Assembly (NCBI RefSeq): GCF_928381705.1 | Contig: NZ_CAKMSR010000001.1 | Span: 248,001-312,000 of the forward strand | Direction: 5' to 3' | Length of the DNA: 64,000 nucleotides | Origin: Rothia nasimurium | GTDB lineage: Bacteria; Actinomycetota; Actinomycetes; Actinomycetales; Micrococcaceae | Shown: in pieces, positions 24,004 to 31,927 of the stretch | Numbering within the stretch: position 1 is the first letter of the stretch | Layout of the letters: each line of letters begins with the position of its first letter | Translations under genes and position numbers: made by a program | Notes under the pieces: model-generated | The model's database searches: none | Seen by the model: the letters and a program-made list of their open reading frames with translations, nothing else | Told to the model about the DNA's origin: nothing

Positions 24004-25239
24004 TTATGCGGCTTTGGGTGTGGGTTGGAGTTCTGCCAGGGTGTCGAGGGCGTCGAGTTGGCCGGGTATGTGGGCATATTCGGGCTCTGGTTGCTCTGGG
24101 CTTGTGGTGTGACCGCTGCCAGGGGTGAGAGGCTGTGTGCCTTTGTGCGGGGTTGGAATTGTCCCGGGTGCCCCAGGGTGCCTAGATGATGGTTCTAGGC
24201 ACTGTGGGGGCAAATGCTGGGCGTTGGTGCCGGTGTTTGCCTCTGGGCGTGGTGGTTCGGTGACGCTGGTAGGGGCTGGTGTGGCCTCTGCTGCCTCTCG
24301 TGCCGTTGCTGGTGCCGGGCTCTGGACGTCCTGGACGTGAGGGGAGTCTGTGGCGCGGGTGCCAGCGGTGGCGGTAGTGCCAGGTGTGGCGCTGGTGCTC
24401 TGGCTGATGGTCTTGAGCCATTCGAGGGCTTTGCCGATGGTGACGGCTGAGGCTGGGATAGCGTCGGGGCTCAAGGTAGCGGCTATGGCAGAGCCGTAAA
24501 GCGCGGTGATGGTCTGCTGTAGGCGGGTGAAGTCCCCGGCGTTGCGGTGGCCGGTTGGTTCAGCAGCTAGGCCGGTGATGATTTGGGCGGCGGTTGTGAC
24601 ACGTTCGGCCTGTTGGGTGTTTTCCACAGCCGGGGCGGTGGTGGTGTGCTCGTCGCCGTCGCCCGCCTCTAACTTCTTATTTACTAACTTCTTATTACTA
24701 CCTTTATGGTCTGCCATTTTGGCAGGGGGATAACTGCCATTTTGACCTAGGGGGGTCTGCCATTTTGGCAGGTAAGCACCCCCCTTATCTGCCATTTTGA
24801 CAGGGGGGTTAGCTGCCATTTTGGCAGGGGGTTGTGGATAACTTGCCCCCTCACCGTCTGCCCCTGCTGCCAGTGCCTCAGAGGCGAGCGCGGGGGCGTC
24901 TATCTGATGGGTTAGGACAACATCTAGGTGAACCTTGACGGCGTTTGAGGTGCGCCCGCCGCTGCCTTTCTGATCGCCCTCACGGTAGCGGCTGCTGATG
25001 GTGATATACCCGGCCTCTTTGAGGGCGGCATTAGCTCTAGCCAGTGACCTTTCACTGATACCTAGCGACTTACTCAGAGACGAGATAGCCCAGTACGAGA
25101 CCCCGCGCGGGGCGTCGTTCTTCACAGGCTTATGCTCACGCTCGAACCAAGAATGCTCAATATAGTGAGCCAGCAAGACACGGGCGCTCGCATTCACACC
25201 AGCGGCTCGTGTAGCTGCCCACACCTCATATCTACTCAC
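24004..25239 (-). CDS. winged-helix replication initiator with internal origin, element B
   Basis: A 411-residue protein. The N-terminal 110 residues form a winged helix (SARVLLAHYIEHSW, SYWAISSLSKSLGISERSLA, RANAALKEAGYITISSR). Residues about 135-185 are encoded by the iteron array and read as PPAKMAANPPVKMADKGG-like repeats. The rest is Thr/Pro/Ala-rich and disordered with a short helical block (TRLQQTITALYG). A DNA-binding head plus iterons and a DnaA box in its own gene is the arrangement of lambda O-type and related phage/satellite initiators. The start is GTG. Function is inferred from architecture. Confidence 0.75.
   Translation of the reverse strand: MSRYEVWAATRAAGVNASARVLLAHYIEHSWFEREHKPVKNDAPRGVSYWAISSLSKSLGISERSLARANAALKEAGYITISSRYREGDQKGSGGRTSNAVKVHLDVVLTHQIDAPALASEALAAGADGEGASYPQPPAKMAANPPVKMADKGGAYLPKWQTPLGQNGSYPPAKMADHKGSNKKLVNKKLEAGDGDEHTTTAPAVENTQQAERVTTAAQIITGLAAEPTGHRNAGDFTRLQQTITALYGSAIAATLSPDAIPASAVTIGKALEWLKTISQSTSATPGTTATAGTRATDSPHVQDVQSPAPATAREAAEATPAPTSVTEPPRPEANTGTNAQHLPPQCLEPSSRHPGAPGTIPTPHKGTQPLTPGSGHTTSPEQPEPEYAHIPGQLDALDTLAELQPTPKAA
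24669..24841. other. candidate replication origin of element B inside rep
   Basis: Five iterons CTGCCATTTTGRCAGG (6-bp inverted arms CTGCCA/TGGCAG) start at 24711, 24734, 24757, 24789 and 24813, spaced 23, 23, 32 and 24 bp; the second is degenerate at its end. TTGTGGATAA at 24832-24841 is the complement of a perfect DnaA box, TTATCCACA. On the other side an AT-rich tract holds AACTTCTTATT twice (24671-24681, 24686-24696), a likely unwinding element. All components of a theta-type iteron origin are present. Confidence 0.85.
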
Positions 25240-25308
25240 GACTACTACCCCCTAGCCTTTCTCGAACTTCACAGACCCCATACCGGGCCCCAGAACACTG
25301 TTTCCGGA

Positions 25309-26148
25309 TCATGCCGCTACCCCCACCACAGGCACAGGCGCGGCTTCTACTGGCAGGGGGTGAGCCTCATAAACCACCGAATACGGGCGCAGCAGCTCAC
25401 AGGGAGCCCCTACCCCTACCCGGTGGCCTTGCCAGGGTGAGAGGACGCGAGACGAGCCGCTAGGCTGCCCACTCCCCCGCCTCATAGGCTCTACAGGCAC
25501 CTGTTCAGGCACTACCTCAAGACGGCGAGCTAAAGGCTGCCCGGGCTGCTGACCACCTAGCCCCTTACAGACTCCCCGGGGCCCACTACCAGAGGGGGCG
25601 CTAGAACCTACCAGCTGATACAGCACCAGCCCCGGGGCAGTTGGCACACCCCCGGCCGTCAAGCGGCGCACATGCCCACTGGTCTCAAGCTCACGTAGCG
25701 CTTGAGCAGCAATGCCGGGAGTAAGAGAACAGGCCCGCGCGACGATACGCGCAGAGGTAGCCAGGGCACCCGAAGCACCAGCCACACCCCGCACAAAGCC
25801 CAGCACCCTAGCCACATGCGGCCGTAGCCTATCCACCGGCACCGAATACACTGCCCCGTCCTCTTCTGACTCGCTGGTAAGCCAATAGATGCTAACCGGC
25901 CGCCTATCAGGGGCCAGCACATGAGGGGTCAGATGCACCGCTTGATAGGCCACACTCAAGGCAAAGACCTCTCTACCGTTCTTATCCTGCTGCCCCGGTA
26001 GCCAGCGACGTGAGACAAGCCCACGGGCACACAGACGCCGCAACCCGTCTTGAACTGTGTGGTACGGTGCCCCCACAGCCTCAGCAAGTCCCGCAATGCT
26101 AAAACGGGCTGCCCCGCTGGTAGCTATCGCTAGAAGAATCTCGTACAC
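25309..26148 (-). CDS. winged-helix protein, element B
   Basis: A 279-residue protein with an N-terminal winged helix (EILLAIATSGAARFSIAGLA, EAVGAPYHTVQDGLRRLCAR, GLVSRRWLPG) and probably a second one around residues 115-165 (LATSARIVARACSLTPGIA, AQALRELETSGHVRRLTAGG). The C-terminal 100 residues are Pro/Gly/Val-rich and unstructured. It lies 69 nt upstream of the rep gene and may be a second replication or transcription factor. The start is GTG at 26148 without a strong ribosome site, so it is uncertain. Confidence 0.65.
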   Translation of the reverse strand: MYEILLAIATSGAARFSIAGLAEAVGAPYHTVQDGLRRLCARGLVSRRWLPGQQDKNGREVFALSVAYQAVHLTPHVLAPDRRPVSIYWLTSESEEDGAVYSVPVDRLRPHVARVLGFVRGVAGASGALATSARIVARACSLTPGIAAQALRELETSGHVRRLTAGGVPTAPGLVLYQLVGSSAPSGSGPRGVCKGLGGQQPGQPLARRLEVVPEQVPVEPMRRGSGQPSGSSRVLSPWQGHRVGVGAPCELLRPYSVVYEAHPLPVEAAPVPVVGVAA

Positions 26149-26677
26149 AATGGCTTTCGTCGCATACCCCTGTCAGGTGCCAGCAGGTTCAAGAACTCGA
26201 ACCACACGGCCGCCGGGATCGCTCATAACGGTATTCATAATGGGGTGTTTTCCTCTCTAGAGTCTGTGACTATCCCACCCCGCTGGCTGCCTCTGTGGTG
26301 CCCTGTCTGCAACGGCACTGAACAATAGCCAGCAAGGGGGGTGTTTTTCCTGGTGGGGCGCTCGCAGCGGGAGCGGTGGCCCCTGGTGGGTGTATCGGCT
26401 ACTAAGGTGACTGGTGAGGCCGGTGGGCGGGTCTATCGGGTTAGCCAGTCCATAAGACTCCCGCCGGTACTCAATGCACGGGGCAGGGTGCTGTGTTGGA
26501 GCCCCCGCCACTTCTGGGCATTTACTTGGGAACAGATCCGGGGCCAGTCACACACCAGCTAGGCTTGTGACTGGCCCCGGTTCTCTTATGCCCCCACTCC
26601 CCCTGTCTTTTGCTGTCAGGTGGGCTCACCGGCGGCGAGCGCAGCTAGAAGAGCAGCAGGGGCGGGCGTCCTATCGT
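26149..26677. other. gene-free stretch, element B
   Basis: About 530 bp without a credible gene, presumably holding the promoter for the 25309-26148 and rep genes. A terminator hairpin lies at 26538-26580. Confidence 0.5.
26538..26580 (-). terminator. 15-bp perfect hairpin terminating the 28834-26678 operon
   Basis: CCGGGGCCAGTCACA (26538-26552) is perfectly complementary to TGTGACTGGCCCCGG (26566-26580). It follows the stop of the gene ending at 26678. Confidence 0.75.
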
Positions 26678-27298
26678 TTAGGCGGCGTCTTGCTTGATGG
26701 GAGCGGCGGGCGGCTCAATCGTTTTCAGGGTCGCCTTGACGTTGTCAATGACCTGGTAGGCCACATCGAGCAGCTCAAGGGGTATATCAGCTCCCCAATA
26801 AAGTACGTCCTCTGCGTGCGTGCCTAGCCCTTTCTGGAAGAGGTCTACGAACTTCCAGATGTCGCGGGCAACGAAAACCGCTTCACTCAGGTTATTTTCT
26901 TTATAGTGTTCTTGCTGGTCTCTGCCTGCTAAAAGGCGGCTAGAGGAAAAAGGCGGGATAGTAAGGCGGCTGCAAGGGCCCTTTGTGACGGTAATTTCGG
27001 GTCTTCCCTCTTCTGTAACGTCCAGCACAGTGAACGGGAACGGTAATGAGCTGTCATAAGTGATGTCCACACGCAGTACCGCGTAGCTATGTAGCGCTTG
27101 GAGCTGAGAGGCTGCTACTTGCAGAGCCTCTAGGGCGGTGCGTTCACTCTTGTTGAGCTTGTGGGTATCGAACGCCCCGTAAATAACGATGGCTCGAAAG
27201 TTGGCAATTTCCTCGTTTAGGTCAATGAGGTTCATGGTGGTTGTTTCCTTATCTGTTGTTTCCGTTAGGTGAGTATCAGGGGCTAGGGACTGGCTCAT
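26678..27298 (-). CDS. hypothetical protein, element B
   Basis: A 206-residue soluble protein, not recognised. It has an N-terminal helical part (LNEEIANFRAIVIYGAFDTH, KSERTALEALQVAASQLQAL), a beta-rich middle (VLRVDITYDSSLPFPFTVLD) and a helical end. The ATG at 27298 overlaps the upstream stop as ATGA, so translation is coupled; a second ATG at 27235 with AAGGAAAC upstream is the alternative and would remove a Thr-rich 21-residue tail. Last of four overlapping genes (28834 to 26678), an operon. Confidence 0.65.
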   Translation of the reverse strand: MSQSLAPDTHLTETTDKETTTMNLIDLNEEIANFRAIVIYGAFDTHKLNKSERTALEALQVAASQLQALHSYAVLRVDITYDSSLPFPFTVLDVTEEGRPEITVTKGPCSRLTIPPFSSSRLLAGRDQQEHYKENNLSEAVFVARDIWKFVDLFQKGLGTHAEDVLYWGADIPLELLDVAYQVIDNVKATLKTIEPPAAPIKQDAA

Positions 27299-27609
27299 GC
27301 TGCCTCTTCTAAGGGTGGTAGGGGGAAGATTTGAGTTAGCTGCCCGTGGCCGTCCCACTGGGCTAGCTGGTAGCACTCAGCACAGACAAGGCGAGCGCGG
27401 CCCTCAGCGGGGGCAGGGCGGGCCTCAATATCGTTGGGTGCTAGTTGTAGCCCGCAGAGCATAGGAACAAGCTCATAACCGGCTTCTTTTGCGGCTGTGG
27501 CGTTTTCGTGGCTGAAGTAGTGGGCGATATTGGCGGGGCCAACGAGCTTGTATCGCTGCTGCTGTGCCTGTTCGGTCAGGGCGGGGTTCAGTTCCGGCGG
27601 GGTAATCAT
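27295..27609 (-). CDS. small putative zinc-binding protein, element B
   Basis: A 104-residue protein with YFSHENATAAKEAGYELVPM, then LCGLQL and near the end LVCAECYQLAQW: a Cys followed about 30 residues later by CxxC, with a His upstream. The pattern matches the element A protein at 12808-13095. Both starts and stops overlap its neighbours by 4 nt (ATGA). Actinophages encode many such small metal-binding proteins; function unknown. Confidence 0.68.
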   Translation of the reverse strand: MITPPELNPALTEQAQQQRYKLVGPANIAHYFSHENATAAKEAGYELVPMLCGLQLAPNDIEARPAPAEGRARLVCAECYQLAQWDGHGQLTQIFPLPPLEEAA

Positions 27610-28019
27610 TGGTGGGTGTCCTTATCGGTGGTGGTGGGTTTCAGTAGACCGGCGGCCGCTAGGTTCTCTTGCAGGGCGGCGCGGCGGGTGCGCTCGTTTT
27701 CTGTTTGTGTAGCGCACCATGCGGCGGCCTGTGCCACTTGAGCGGCGGCCTCTTGCAGCTCTTCTAGGCTCACCTCTTCTAGGCACACGCTTAGGCTGTA
27801 GCTGATAGCCCCGGTGTCTGCCTGTACGATGGTTTCGCACTCTGCTAGCGGTTCGTCCCCTAGCGGTGCTGCCCCGATGTACTGGATAGGTTCGCTGGTA
27901 AAGGTGGCCGATATTGCCGCGTCATAGTTGGTCTTATAGCCAGGTGGGCAGAGAATCGGGGCACCTGCTGCTGTGTAGAAGATACGCGGCGGAATCTGGC
28001 CTAGAGGGGCGAAGCTCAT
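27606..28019 (-). CDS. hypothetical protein, element B
   Basis: A 137-residue acidic protein. The N-terminal half is beta-rich with LGQIPPRIFYTAAGAPILC; the C-terminal half is a long helix (VSLEELQEAAAQVAQAAAWC, then TENERTRRAALQENLAAAG), possibly coiled coil. Three Cys residues are scattered and do not form a zinc motif. Overlaps its neighbours by 4 nt on both sides, so it belongs to the 28834-26678 operon. Not recognised. Confidence 0.65.
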   Translation of the reverse strand: MSFAPLGQIPPRIFYTAAGAPILCPPGYKTNYDAAISATFTSEPIQYIGAAPLGDEPLAECETIVQADTGAISYSLSVCLEEVSLEELQEAAAQVAQAAAWCATQTENERTRRAALQENLAAAGLLKPTTTDKDTHQ

Positions 28020-28834
28020 GCGGCCTCACCCCCGGCCAGCACAGCAGGGGCGGGCTTGAACGGTGCCAGGGCACTGACCGGGGCCAGCACAGACCGCGCA
28101 GCACGACGGCGCGGCACCGGGCGCGGTGCATTCACCCCCGGGCGTGAGACCCGAACCGGGCGCGGCCCACGACGCCGTGAACCAACACTAGGAGCCGCTG
28201 CCCCTTGCCTCTGGGCATCTCTCACCCCGGCCGCTGCAACCCACAGACGCGCCACCGATACCGGCGAGGGAACCCGCACAGCCTCAGAGACAACCCCGGC
28301 AACCTGCAAGACGCTCGCAGCTGTCCCCTGCCCTGCCAGGGCCACGGCACACCCTAAATGAGCTGCAACCTGAGAACCAACGGAAACACCAGCAGGTGCA
28401 GCAGGTACAGGCACAGACCCGGCCACCGGCCGCCCCTGAGCCTCACGCGCTACCTTGACCTGAGCCAGCAGCTCACCACGACGCGAGCGCAGATAGCCCA
28501 CCAAGGCCGCCGCCTCTTCATCTTCAACAGAGCCAGGGGCCGCCGTAATCTGGTCAAACTGGGCTGCCCGTAGGTCTTTCTCAACCCCTGCAAGCTCAAC
28601 CTCAAGGGCCCGTAACGAGCCCTCACCACGTGAGCTGTCGCCGGTGGTAGGCTTAAGTGAAGCAACTGGCTTGATCCTCTCTAGCCTGTGCTGTGCCCCC
28701 AAATCAGGGGTCTTATCCAAGCCCGCGCCGCCTGTCTGCAAACTGAACGGCGCGGGCTTGCTTGCACCCAAAGACGGGTGAACTGACATAGCCCTCATGC
28801 GGGCCTGATGAATCGGTGTAATGGTGGCAACCAT
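28016..28834 (-). CDS. hypothetical protein with duplicated N-terminal peptide, element B
   Basis: A 272-residue protein. Near residues 28-55 it carries KPAPFSLQTGG...GLDKTPDLGAQ, the same peptide as the 44-residue protein encoded at 29323-29457. A coiled-coil stretch follows (LRALEVELAGVEKDLRAAQF ... EEEAAALVGYLRSRRGELLA region), then Ala/Val-rich and finally very basic Pro/Arg-rich segments (RRRGPRPVRVSRPG), suggesting nucleic-acid or acidic-partner binding. I start at 28834 (MVATITPIHQ) because AAAGGG lies 10 nt upstream; an ATG at 28855 is possible. First gene of the four-gene operon. Confidence 0.68.
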   Translation of the reverse strand: MVATITPIHQARMRAMSVHPSLGASKPAPFSLQTGGAGLDKTPDLGAQHRLERIKPVASLKPTTGDSSRGEGSLRALEVELAGVEKDLRAAQFDQITAAPGSVEDEEAAALVGYLRSRRGELLAQVKVAREAQGRPVAGSVPVPAAPAGVSVGSQVAAHLGCAVALAGQGTAASVLQVAGVVSEAVRVPSPVSVARLWVAAAGVRDAQRQGAAAPSVGSRRRGPRPVRVSRPGVNAPRPVPRRRAARSVLAPVSALAPFKPAPAVLAGGEAA

Positions 28835-28996
28835 GTGCCTAACCCTTTCTCTCAAATGTATGAAGTGAACCTGTCGATGACGCCCCGGGGGGGCGCTCGC
28901 GGGGGCGGGTCTCTGCCCCGGGTGGTGGGTGCTAGTAAAAAGGGTGTCCTCAAAGTGGATACCCCTGGGCTTCTGCCCCGGGTGGCGAGCGCTGGT

Positions 28997-29317
28997 CTAG
29001 CTGGCAAGGCGTAGGCCCCCGTAGTTCCGGCCCGCATATACGGCCGTTTCTTCTGGTGTTATGCGGTGCCCTGCAATGTAGGCGGCGATAGCTGAATGTT
29101 CGTACCGCACAGACGAGCCCACTTTCACATAAGGAATGCCTTTCTGTAGGTTTCGCCAGTTCGCCAGGGTGCTCACGGGTACGCCGGTGAGGTCTTGCAC
29201 CTCTTTGGGGGTATAGAGCCGAATATCAGCGGTTTCTACCGCGTCGGCCTTGTGCTGTTTGCCGTGCCCGTAGATACCTAGGCGGGGCCGGGTTTCTGGC
29301 AGTCGTTGAACAGGCAT
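28997..29317 (-). CDS. HTH DNA-binding protein (MerR/excisionase-like), element B
   Basis: A 106-residue protein with RLYTPKEVQDLTGVPVSTLA, NWRNLQKGIPYVKVGSSVRY and EHSAIAAYIAGHRI: a HTH_17-type winged helix. It is the homologue of the element A protein at 13092-13379. The start is 5 nt after the stop of the 44-residue peptide gene, whose last codons (GAGAGG) serve as ribosome site. It probably acts as regulator or directionality factor. Confidence 0.78.
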   Translation of the reverse strand: MPVQRLPETRPRLGIYGHGKQHKADAVETADIRLYTPKEVQDLTGVPVSTLANWRNLQKGIPYVKVGSSVRYEHSAIAAYIAGHRITPEETAVYAGRNYGGLRLAS

Positions 29318-29322
29318 TGCTT

Positions 29323-29457
29323 CTAGATACCTCTCTCTAGGTTCTGCTGTGCCCCCAACGTGGGGGCCTTATCCAAGCCGGTGCCGCCTGTCTGCAAACT
29401 GAACGGCGCTGGCTCAAATCTGTTGCCCGCGAGCGCGGGTGTTCTGGGCTTATGCAT
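29323..29457 (-). CDS. 44-residue protein repeating a neighbour's N-terminal motif
   Basis: Starts MHKPRTPALAG and then reads EPAPFSLQTGG-T-GLDKAPTLGAQ and ends NLERGI. Its ATG overlaps the end of the upstream HTH gene by 8 nt (ATGCATAA), and it ends 5 nt before the next start, so it is embedded in the operon and translationally coupled. The core peptide matches residues about 30-55 of the 272-residue protein at 28016-28834; DNA identity over the 40 central bases is about 37/40. Being conserved in frame twice argues it is a real peptide, but a conserved DNA or RNA element is the alternative. Confidence 0.6.
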   Translation of the reverse strand: MHKPRTPALAGNRFEPAPFSLQTGGTGLDKAPTLGAQQNLERGI

Positions 29458-29692
29458 GGGAGCCCACTAGCTGCCCGGTTCGCTGCTGCTGGGCGGCGTC
29501 GGGGGTTTCTGCTGGCTCGTTTTGGGCGGCTATCCATTCGTTCACGGCGGTTGCTGAGTATCGAACAGCGCCGTTTATGCGAGTGGTGGCCGGGCCCTTG
29601 CCTCTGTGTCGCCATTGGGTGAGGGTGGCGGGTTTGATGTCTAGCTGCGCTGCTAGTTCGTTGGTGCTGTAGTAGCGCTCTATGTCTGCCAT
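29450..29692 (-). CDS. excisionase-like HTH protein, element B
   Basis: An 80-residue protein: RYYSTNELAAQLDIKPATLT, QWRHRGKGP, RINGAVRYSATAVNEWIAAQ, the classic AlpA/HTH_17 layout of small excisionases. GGAGGTGTCG upstream of the ATG is a strong ribosome site. It is the first leftward gene, facing the repressor across 134 bp, and is the likely recombination directionality factor of element B. Confidence 0.8.
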   Translation of the reverse strand: MADIERYYSTNELAAQLDIKPATLTQWRHRGKGPATTRINGAVRYSATAVNEWIAAQNEPAETPDAAQQQRTGQLVGSHA

Positions 29693-29826
29693 GAGGGCGA
29701 CACCTCCAGAAATTGATTACCTGAAACTTGATTTTAGAATAATTGAATAATCGTGTCTCGTCAACAAAATAATGGAAAATAGATTATTATGAATCTATAT
29801 ACGTTACACAGGGTAATCTTGTATGC
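29693..29826. promoter_or_regulatory. divergent control region, element B
   Basis: AT-rich 134 bp between excisionase and repressor genes. TAGATTATTATGAATCTA (29780-29797) is an inverted repeat with 6-bp arms; TTGATTACC and TTGATTTTAG (about 29716 and 29731) are direct repeats. These are operator candidates for the XRE repressor. Confidence 0.5.
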
Positions 29827-30450
29827 ATGGACGATACGCAAGTCGGCAAGAACGTAGCCCGGTTGAGAGCCCCTAGAAACCAAACCGAACTAGCGCAGGC
29901 CATGCGAGAGTTTAAGCCTGATGTTTACAACTGGACACAGGCGACCGTTTCCGCAATTGAAAAGGGGAACAGGTCGCTGAAGCTCACGGAAGCAATGGAC
30001 GTTGCGGAGGTGCTCGGGGTTGAGCTGGAAGACCTAACAAGCCCTGCAAGCTTTCAGGCCCTGCAAGAGGTGATAGATAAGGAAACCCGCGCGTTGCAAG
30101 ACGCTTTCGTACAGGCTAAAAAGGCCATATGTAAGCTCTACACAGTTCGCTTCAAATATGGCTTACCGGTACGAGAGGCTGCACAGCGTCGTATACACAT
30201 CACTGAATCACGAGGGTCTATCCGCGAGTACCTAGACCTTGACTCTTTCACGGAAACATATCGACAAGCGCACCTCTGGGCAGCGATTGAGGAGGGAATT
30301 ACTGACCGGTGGACGGGGGAAAAAATATTTGAGAACCTTGAAGTTTCCCCAAATGAAGACATGATAGGTGAGATTCAAGCTAGGCAAGAAAATGAGTGGA
30401 GAGAACACCTACTTTTAGAGTCAATACAAGACCCTGACCCTACCCCCTAA
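29827..30450 (+). CDS. XRE-family HTH regulator, probable repressor of element B
   Basis: A 207-residue protein with an N-terminal XRE helix-turn-helix (VGKNVARLRAPRNQTELAQA, NWTQATVSAIEKGNRSLKLT, EAMDVAEVLGVELEDL) and a C-terminal helical part of 130 residues. The C-terminal part is similar in layout to the element A repressor, ending in an acidic region. No ribosome site precedes the ATG, suggesting a leaderless mRNA as for a CI-type repressor. It lies upstream of and in line with the integrase. Confidence 0.82.
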   Translation: MDDTQVGKNVARLRAPRNQTELAQAMREFKPDVYNWTQATVSAIEKGNRSLKLTEAMDVAEVLGVELEDLTSPASFQALQEVIDKETRALQDAFVQAKKAICKLYTVRFKYGLPVREAAQRRIHITESRGSIREYLDLDSFTETYRQAHLWAAIEEGITDRWTGEKIFENLEVSPNEDMIGEIQARQENEWREHLLLESIQDPDPTP

Positions 30451-30477
30451 GCCCATGACCCGGAAGGCAAAACGGCA

Positions 30478-31626
30478 ATGGCGACCATAAAACCCTACGA
30501 ACTAGGCACCGGCTCAAGCGCTCGCGAGCGCACCCGTTACCGTGTCGTGTACCGCCGCCCGGACGGAAAGCAAACCAGCAAGTCAGGTTTCAAGACCAAG
30601 CGCGCAGCTGAATTATTCGTAGCGTCTGTTGAGGTGAGCAAGGCTAAGGGTGAGTATGTGAACCCCTCAGATGGGGCGGTTCCGGTTCGGGCTCTCTCTG
30701 AGGCATGGTTACGGCGCAAAAAGGCGCTGCTGAAAACGTCGGCTTATCAGCCCCTGGAATCGTCGTGGCGTAATCACGTTATGCCGGTGTGGGGTGAGGT
30801 TGCGATCAAGGACGTTCGCAAGTCTGATGTTCAAGCGTGGGTAGCTGAGCTGCTGACCGGCTCTAGCGCCACTAAACGCAAGCCGTTAGGGGCCACATCT
30901 GTTATTCGTGCCCATGAGGTACTAGCGGGCATTCTTGAGAATGCTGTTACTGACCGGCTTATTTTGGTGAACCCTGCTAGGGGTGTGGACTTGCCGCGCA
31001 AGAGTCGCAAGCCTAATGTGTACCTCTCGCATGATGATGTGTTTAGGCTAGCTGCCCTGACTGGGCGGCCTGAGTTGGTGCTGACTCTGGCCTATACGGG
31101 TATTCGATGGGGTGAGGCGGCCGGGTTGCAGGTCAAGCATGTGAACTTTGCCCGCCGGCGTCTATCTATCGAGCGCAACCTAGTTGAGGTGCAGGGTGGG
31201 AAAGTAGATGTGACCACCCCTAAGAACGGTAAAGCCCGTTCTGTGCCGTTCCCGGCTTTTCTTGAGCCCCATCTGAGGGATATGTGTAAATCGAAGCTAG
31301 CGAGCGCCTCTGTGTTTACTGAGCCAGATGGGGGCACCTTGAAGCGCCCCAACTCTCGTAAGGGCTGGTTTGTCTCTGCTGTGAGAAAGGCAGAGCTAGA
31401 GCATATTACCCCGCATGATTTGAGGCATTCGGCTGCCTCATTCGCGGTGGCCTCTGGTGCTCACGTCAAGGCAGTACAGCGCATGTTGGGGCACCAGAGC
31501 GCGGCCATGACCCTAGACCGCTATGCAGATCTTTTTGATGGTGATTTGGACGGTGTGGCGAGCGCTCTTGATGAGGCGGTGTCTATGAGTGGGGCGCGTC
31601 TGGTGGTTGTGCCGGATATTGCCTAG
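30478..31626 (+). CDS. int: tyrosine recombinase (integrase) of element B
   Basis: A 382-residue recombinase of the same family as the element A integrase. Catalytic residues: R210 in YTGIRWGEA, H313 and R316 in HDLRH, H339 in MLGHQS, Y349 in DRYADLF. The N-terminal 60 residues form the arm-binding domain. It should recognise the same core but its arm sites differ (ATGTTGCGG repeats rather than GAGTATCAC). GGAAGG 9 nt upstream is the ribosome site; it starts 27 nt after the repressor stop. Unlike in element A, it is separated from the nearest core by about 2.4 kb containing the second paralogue. Confidence 0.95.
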   Translation: MATIKPYELGTGSSARERTRYRVVYRRPDGKQTSKSGFKTKRAAELFVASVEVSKAKGEYVNPSDGAVPVRALSEAWLRRKKALLKTSAYQPLESSWRNHVMPVWGEVAIKDVRKSDVQAWVAELLTGSSATKRKPLGATSVIRAHEVLAGILENAVTDRLILVNPARGVDLPRKSRKPNVYLSHDDVFRLAALTGRPELVLTLAYTGIRWGEAAGLQVKHVNFARRRLSIERNLVEVQGGKVDVTTPKNGKARSVPFPAFLEPHLRDMCKSKLASASVFTEPDGGTLKRPNSRKGWFVSAVRKAELEHITPHDLRHSAASFAVASGAHVKAVQRMLGHQSAAMTLDRYADLFDGDLDGVASALDEAVSMSGARLVVVPDIA

Positions 31627-31630
31627 TGCT

Positions 31631-31787
31631 GGGCTCTGCTGCTGCCCCTTGAAAACCGACGATTTGTCGGTTTTGGGTACGCTCGCGGGGCTCTGCTGCT
31701 GGCTTTTAAAACCGGTGTTTTGCCGGTTTTGGGTGCGCCCGCGGGGCTCTGCTGCTGACCCTTGAAAACCGCCGATTTGGCGGTTTT
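31631..31787 (+). repeat. three tandem 56-57 bp repeats, each with a hairpin
   Basis: Units begin GGGCTCTGCTGCTG at 31631, 31688 and 31744. Each holds a hairpin: AAAACCGAC/GTCGGTTTT (31652-31674), AAAACCGG/CCGGTTTT (31708-31730), AAAACCGCC/GGCGGTTTT (31765-31787). The stems differ by paired substitutions that keep base pairing, and each ends in TTTT, so the RNA structure is under selection. It directly follows the integrase stop and looks like a triple terminator. Confidence 0.85.
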
Positions 31788-31797
31788 GGAATGGCTA

Positions 31798-31836
31798 CCG
31801 GGGCCGGTGGGGGGGCATTGCCCGCACCGGCCCCGG
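31798..31836. terminator. 12-bp GC-rich hairpin between convergent genes
   Basis: CCGGGGCCGGTG (31798-31809) pairs perfectly with CACCGGCCCCGG (31825-31836), with an inner GGGC-ATT-GCCC helix. It lies between the rightward integrase and the leftward gene 31928-32875. Confidence 0.7.
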
Positions 31837-31927
31837 CTTCATACTCAGGGAGGAACCTGGGAAGATTAGCCGCAGAGGGGCGCATATTAATTTCTCTTAT
31901 CCCTCAGCTACAGGGCGTTAGTTAAGG

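Noticed and set aside
24711..24831. CRISPR-like array in the element B rep gene
   Set aside because: Units are in frame within a coding sequence, 23-32 bp apart with no unique spacers, and adjacent to a DnaA box.
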